Source: an uncultured Geobacter sp. (GTDB lineage Bacteria > Desulfobacterota > Desulfuromonadia > Geobacterales > Geobacteraceae). From it: a stretch of DNA of 19,371 bases. Positions 16,110 to 19,371 of the stretch are shown one piece after another. The DNA lies in contig CALABV010000153.1 in NCBI GenBank assembly GCA_937886325.1, forward strand, positions 1 through 19,371, written 5' to 3'. The notes beneath the pieces were generated by a model. The model made no database searches and was not told the DNA's origin. It saw only the letters and a program-made list of their open reading frames with translations. The first letter of the stretch is position 1, and every line of letters begins with the position of its first letter. The position numbers and the translations under genes are program-made.

Positions 16110-16139
16110 TTGCTATCATCACAAATTTCTTGCTATAAT
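16110..16139 (+). promoter_or_regulatory. Strong sigma-70-like promoter for the mla operon
   Basis: The -35 is TTGCTA at 16110-16115 (4 of 6), the spacer is 18 bases, and the -10 is a perfect TATAAT at 16134-16139 preceded by TGC, an extended -10. Transcription would begin near 16146, leaving a leader of about 120 bases before the first start codon at 16268. A small TCGCT/AGCGA hairpin lies early in that leader. Confidence 0.65.
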
Positions 16140-16267
16140 CCATCGTCTTTGAAGGGGGTCGCTGCTCCAGAGCGATGTTTTCAACACATGAACTTATGCA
16201 AGGATACCTCTCCAGGGAATAACCGGTTCGTTCATACGTTGCCGGGTTTGAAAGAGACACGCTTTTC

Positions 16268-16855
16268 ATGAATGCGATACATTCACTACAACGTTCTCCC
16301 TTGAGTCCGGTTTCCGTCTTTTCGGTCGTACTATGCCTGTTTGTTCTCTTCGGGACAACGGGCTGTTCACCGGACAAACCGGCTCTCGGCAAATCCGCCC
16401 TTTCCCTGCGGGATGGACTGCAGGACACGCTGAATCTTTTTTCCGCCGGGCTCGCGGAACCAATCTCAAAAAGAGACAAAAAACGCGTCAAGGCCGCTTT
16501 GGACACATTGGCCTCAAAAGACGCTACTCCCGCGAACATCCCTGTCTCCATCGCGGTCCTTGATACCCGGGGCGCAACCGTGGCAACCGCGGCGCGAACC
16601 GAGCTGTCCGCCACGCAGAATTATGGACATTACCATGCAGTTGCCCAGGTCGTTCAGAAGAAGAAAGTCATACTGTCGAACCTCTACCTTCAGAGCGGAG
16701 ATATGATCTTTATCGTATGCGCACCACTGCTCTACCGGCAGAAACTTGCCGGCATCCTGATAATCGGAATCGACGACGACCTTCTGCATCAGGCGGGAGT
16801 CACGGATGCGGAATTCCTCTCCTTGCCCCTCACCCCCCATCCGGGTACCCCGTGA
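16268..16855 (+). CDS. Probable exported Cache-like lipoprotein
   Basis: A 195-residue protein. Residues 1-32 are a signal peptide: a short basic start, then VFSVVLCLFVLF and a cysteine in GTTGCS. The lipobox is imperfect at -3 (T rather than L), so lipidation is likely but not certain. Residues about 90-175 resemble a single Cache/PDC sensor fold: IAVLDTRGATVA, then a central helix, VILSNLYLQSGDMIFIVCAPL and KLAGILIIGID. Such domains bind small ligands outside the cytoplasm. No signalling domain is fused. Its stop overlaps the permease start (TGATG), tying it to the mla operon. A role as ligand sensor or accessory lipid-transport factor is inference. The ribosome site is weak. Confidence 0.55.
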   Translation: MNAIHSLQRSPLSPVSVFSVVLCLFVLFGTTGCSPDKPALGKSALSLRDGLQDTLNLFSAGLAEPISKRDKKRVKAALDTLASKDATPANIPVSIAVLDTRGATVATAARTELSATQNYGHYHAVAQVVQKKKVILSNLYLQSGDMIFIVCAPLLYRQKLAGILIIGIDDDLLHQAGVTDAEFLSLPLTPHPGTP

Positions 16856-18003
16856 TGTCCGGCCGTTCAGATACCTCACCCGAATGTTCCATCACCCTTG
16901 CGGGAGAAACCGGCGGCAGCGTCGTACTTTCCGTCACGGGAAACATGTCGCTTCATACCCTGAATTCGATTCATTCCGAATTCCTGTCGCTCATGGAAAA
17001 GACAAAGCCCTCACACCTCACCGTTGATCTGGCGGGCGTCGATTACCTGGACAGTGCGGGTGTTCTTGCCCTGCAGGAAATGGAAAAGTATTCAGGAGAC
17101 CATTCCATCCCCTGTGTTTTCATCAATATGAGCAGTGAGGCCAGAGGAATCCTTACCCTGGTCACGTCTTCCATGGCAGCTGTCCCGACCCCGCCGGCGC
17201 CGAGGAAAGAGAACGGCTTCATGGAACAGGTCGGCGAAATCAGCCTGATAGTTCTCAGGGATTTCGCCAATCTCATGACCTTTCTCGGGGAGCTCTTGGT
17301 GACGCTGTTTCATGCCCTTCGAAGTCCCGCGTCCATCCGCTGGTCCGACTTCATCTTCTACGTGAAAAGGGCCGGACTTGACGGGCTTCCCATCGTGGCG
17401 CTCCTGAGCTTTCTCCTCGGGATGATTATCGCCTTCATGTCTTCACTCCAGCTGAAACAATTCGGTGCTAACCTGTACGTCGCTTCACTGGTCGGTTTCG
17501 GGATGGTACGGGAACTGGGCCCCATCATGACCGCAATCATCATTGCCGGTCGCTCCGGTTCCGCCTTCGCGGCGGAGATAGGAACGATGATGGTCAATGA
17601 AGAAGTGGATGCGCTGGTAACCATGGGCTTCAACCCGACCCGGTTTCTGGCGCTGCCCAAGGTTCTGGCCGCAATGGCCGTGGTTCCCCTTCTCACGCTC
17701 TATTCCGACCTGTTCGGAATCCTGGGAGGGATGGTCGTCGGCGTACTCGGTTTCGACCTCACGGTGTATACCTATGTGCAGCAGACGATAAAAAGCATCA
17801 GCATATTCGACATTGTTTCCAGCATGGTCAAGGCGGTCGTGTTTGCCGTTCTCATCGCGGGAATCGGCTGCCAGCGCGGTTTCTGTGTCCGCGGAGGGGC
17901 CGAGGCCGTCGGGAAGTACACCACGTCGGCCGTTGTTGCGGGCCTGTTTCTGATTATCGTCGCGGACTCGCTTTTTGCGATTATTCTCTACTACATCCGA
18001 TGA
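16855..18003 (+). CDS. mlaE: MlaE-type lipid ABC permease with N-terminal STAS domain
   Basis: A 382-residue fusion. Residues about 10-110 are a STAS domain (MlaB type): VVLSVTGNMSLHTLNSIHSEF, LTVDLAGVDYLDSAGVLAL with the DSAG loop, and IPCVFINMSSEARGIL. Residues about 120-382 are the MlaE permease: LPIVALLSFLLGMIIAF, QLKQFGANLYVASLVGFGMVRELGPIMTAIIIAGRSGSAFAAEIGTM, NEEVDALVTMGFNPTRFLALPK and GCQRGFCVRGGAEAVGKYTTSAVV, all hallmark segments. With MlaF and MlaD it forms an inner-membrane complex that moves phospholipids between the inner membrane and the outer membrane. In E. coli the STAS subunit MlaB is a separate protein; here it is in the same chain. The ATG at 16855 overlaps the upstream stop and fits the STAS start. 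Confidence 0.95.
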   Translation: MSGRSDTSPECSITLAGETGGSVVLSVTGNMSLHTLNSIHSEFLSLMEKTKPSHLTVDLAGVDYLDSAGVLALQEMEKYSGDHSIPCVFINMSSEARGILTLVTSSMAAVPTPPAPRKENGFMEQVGEISLIVLRDFANLMTFLGELLVTLFHALRSPASIRWSDFIFYVKRAGLDGLPIVALLSFLLGMIIAFMSSLQLKQFGANLYVASLVGFGMVRELGPIMTAIIIAGRSGSAFAAEIGTMMVNEEVDALVTMGFNPTRFLALPKVLAAMAVVPLLTLYSDLFGILGGMVVGVLGFDLTVYTYVQQTIKSISIFDIVSSMVKAVVFAVLIAGIGCQRGFCVRGGAEAVGKYTTSAVVAGLFLIIVADSLFAIILYYIR

Positions 18004-18836
18004 ATCGAAACCCCTGCCCCGTTGTCGCGGAGACGGGACCTAAGGACATTATCGTGAACGAACCGGAAGAGACCCCCATCATCGTCGTTGAAAATCTGAC
18101 AGCACGCTACGGCGAGAAGCTCATCTTCCGGGATGTCGGTTTTCAGGTAAAGAAAGGCGAGATCCTCGTCATACTGGGAGGCAGCGGCTGCGGCAAATCA
18201 ACCCTTCTGAAGCATATGTTCGGCCTGTACAAGCCGGCATCAGGGCGGGTTCTCATCAACGGTGTCGATATAGCGGCAGGTGCTGAAAAGGATCTGGAAA
18301 GGATTCGCAGAAATATCGGTGTCCTGTTCCAGTCAGGAGCCTTGTTCGGTTCCATGACCCTTGCCGAAAACGTTTCCTTGCCGTTGGAGGAGTATACCGA
18401 CCTGTCCCCGGATGCAATTGAACGGATTGTCCGCATGAAACTCGCAATGGTCAGCCTGGCAGGCTTCGAGAACCACCTCCCCTCCGAGCTTTCCGGAGGG
18501 ATGAAGAAACGCGCCGGCCTTGCACGCGCCATGGCGCTGGATCCTACGATCCTTTTCTTTGACGAGCCGTCCGCCGGGCTCGACCCGGTCACCTCGGCTG
18601 AACTTGATATCCTGATGAAACAGATCAACTCGGGGCTCGGTACTACCATGATTGTGGTTACCCACGAACTGGATTCCATCTTTTCCATAGCGCATCGTGT
18701 GGTGATGCTTGACAGGGATGCCAAAGGTATAATCGCCGTGGGAGATCCCAAGGAGCTGAAGGAGTCTTCCGCCGACATCAGGGTAACAAACTTTTTCAAT
18801 CGAATTCCCGCGGGAGGGGAAACCAGGGGAGCATGA
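18000..18836 (+). CDS. mlaF: MlaF-type ABC ATP-binding protein
   Basis: The 278-residue ATPase has Walker A GGSGCGKST at residues 60-68, a Q-loop region GVLFQSGALFGSMTLAENVSLPLEE (the QSGALF form is typical of MlaF), signature LSGGMKKR, Walker B ILFFDEPSAGLDP, and the switch His in VVTHEL. It powers lipid transport by the STAS-MlaE permease. The ATG at 18000 overlaps the permease stop as ATGA. A GTG at 18054 has AGGA seven bases upstream and gives an N terminus closer to family length, so it may be the real start; this would leave the first 18 residues untranslated. Confidence 0.95.
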   Translation: MNRNPCPVVAETGPKDIIVNEPEETPIIVVENLTARYGEKLIFRDVGFQVKKGEILVILGGSGCGKSTLLKHMFGLYKPASGRVLINGVDIAAGAEKDLERIRRNIGVLFQSGALFGSMTLAENVSLPLEEYTDLSPDAIERIVRMKLAMVSLAGFENHLPSELSGGMKKRAGLARAMALDPTILFFDEPSAGLDPVTSAELDILMKQINSGLGTTMIVVTHELDSIFSIAHRVVMLDRDAKGIIAVGDPKELKESSADIRVTNFFNRIPAGGETRGA

Positions 18837-19371
18837 CTATGTTGGGAAAAACCTCCAAATTTTTTATCGGACTGTTCGTGATGGTCGGGATCCTTATCGG
18901 AGTGGGAATCATTGTCTGGATCGGCGCATCAAAGTATTTCCAGAAGGGTTCAACCTATGTCACATTCTTTGACGAATCGGTCCAGGGACTCCAGATGGAC
19001 TCCAGCGTAAAATACCGCGGCGTGGACGTGGGAAGGGTGGAGAGGATCCGAGTGGCGCCCGATTTCAAGCTCGTGGAAGTGGTGATGAAGGTGGAACTTG
19101 AGGGGGATCTGCAGCAGAACACGGTAGCCCAGTTGAAAACCGCCGGCATCACGGGAATCGTGTTCATCGAACTGGACAGAAAAAAGCCGGAAGCCCCGGA
19201 TCGCTCCCCCCATATAAGCTTTGCCGCGGAATATCCCATCATCCCGTCCCGCCCGTCGGAACTACGCCAGATCCTCACCGGCGTGGATGATGTTCTCCAG
19301 AATATCAAGGCGATCGACTTCAAGGGGCTTTCGGATCAGTTCAAGTCCGCCGGCAAGGCAACGGAGAACCT
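18833..19371 (+). CDS. mlaD: MlaD/MCE-domain lipid-binding protein, N-terminal part
   Basis: The frame is open to the right edge, giving 179 residues. A short cytoplasmic start is followed by one transmembrane helix at about residues 10-31 (FFIGLFVMVGILIGVGIIVWIG) and the MCE domain from about residue 40: STYVTFFDESVQGLQMDSSVKYRGVDVGRVERIRV, then VEVVMKVE and LKTAGITGIVFIELD. MCE proteins form hexameric rings in the periplasm through which phospholipids pass. The ATG at 18833 overlaps the MlaF stop; an ATG at 18839 has GGGGAG at better spacing, so it may be used instead. The C-terminal part is beyond the window. Confidence 0.92.
   Translation, partial: MTMLGKTSKFFIGLFVMVGILIGVGIIVWIGASKYFQKGSTYVTFFDESVQGLQMDSSVKYRGVDVGRVERIRVAPDFKLVEVVMKVELEGDLQQNTVAQLKTAGITGIVFIELDRKKPEAPDRSPHISFAAEYPIIPSRPSELRQILTGVDDVLQNIKAIDFKGLSDQFKSAGKATEN

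Noticed and set aside
1..19371. CRISPR array, tRNA, rRNA, insertion sequence or phage genes
   Set aside because: I looked for regular short direct repeats, cloverleaf-like segments, transposase or integrase motifs and found none.

Overview
The window reads as chromosomal DNA of a Gram-negative bacterium. It carries an outer-membrane lipid-transport operon (Mla type) and a large block of surface-glycoconjugate genes. The style of the genes (a STAS-MlaE fusion, paired radical SAM/SPASM enzymes in a sugar cluster, a CapK/PaaK-like ligase) fits Desulfobacterota or Deltaproteobacteria sensu lato best. That placement is an inference from gene content, not from a marker gene.

Layout. (a) Positions 12679 down to 1, minus strand: twelve genes with short gaps or overlaps. 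In transcription order they are a GT2 glycosyltransferase, an FAD-dependent UDP-galactopyranose-mutase/protoporphyrinogen-oxidase-like protein with a C-terminal membrane domain, a stand-alone small membrane protein homologous to that domain, a 334-bp gap with an inverted-repeat element, a radical SAM/SPASM protein ending in a hairpin terminator, a Gfo/Idh/MocA oxidoreductase, two GT2 glycosyltransferases, a PaaK/CapK-like adenylate-forming ligase, a class I methyltransferase, a second radical SAM/SPASM protein, a GNAT/FemAB-like acyltransferase, and a CmoA-like carboxy-SAM synthase that runs off the left edge. (b) Positions 12680-12977: divergent intergenic region with a good sigma-70-like promoter for the minus-strand block. 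(c) Positions 12978-16062, plus strand: two multi-pass membrane glycosyltransferases, GT87-like and GT39/ArnT-like; the second is visibly richer in A+T. (d) Positions 16110-19371, plus strand: a strong promoter (extended -10, perfect TATAAT) followed by a probable exported Cache-like lipoprotein, STAS-MlaE permease, MlaF ATPase and the start of the MlaD/MCE protein.

How the genes may work together. The GT2, GT87 and GT39 proteins imply assembly of a glycan on a lipid or polyprenyl carrier at the inner membrane. The Gfo/Idh oxidoreductase and FAD protein would modify sugars. The two radical SAM enzymes, the ligase, the methyltransferase, the GNAT protein and possibly carboxy-SAM would decorate the product. 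No Wzx, Wzy, Wza or ABC exporter is visible, so the export route and product are unknown. The adjacent mla genes encode a separate system that moves phospholipids between inner and outer membranes. No tRNA, rRNA, CRISPR array, transposase or integrase was seen.
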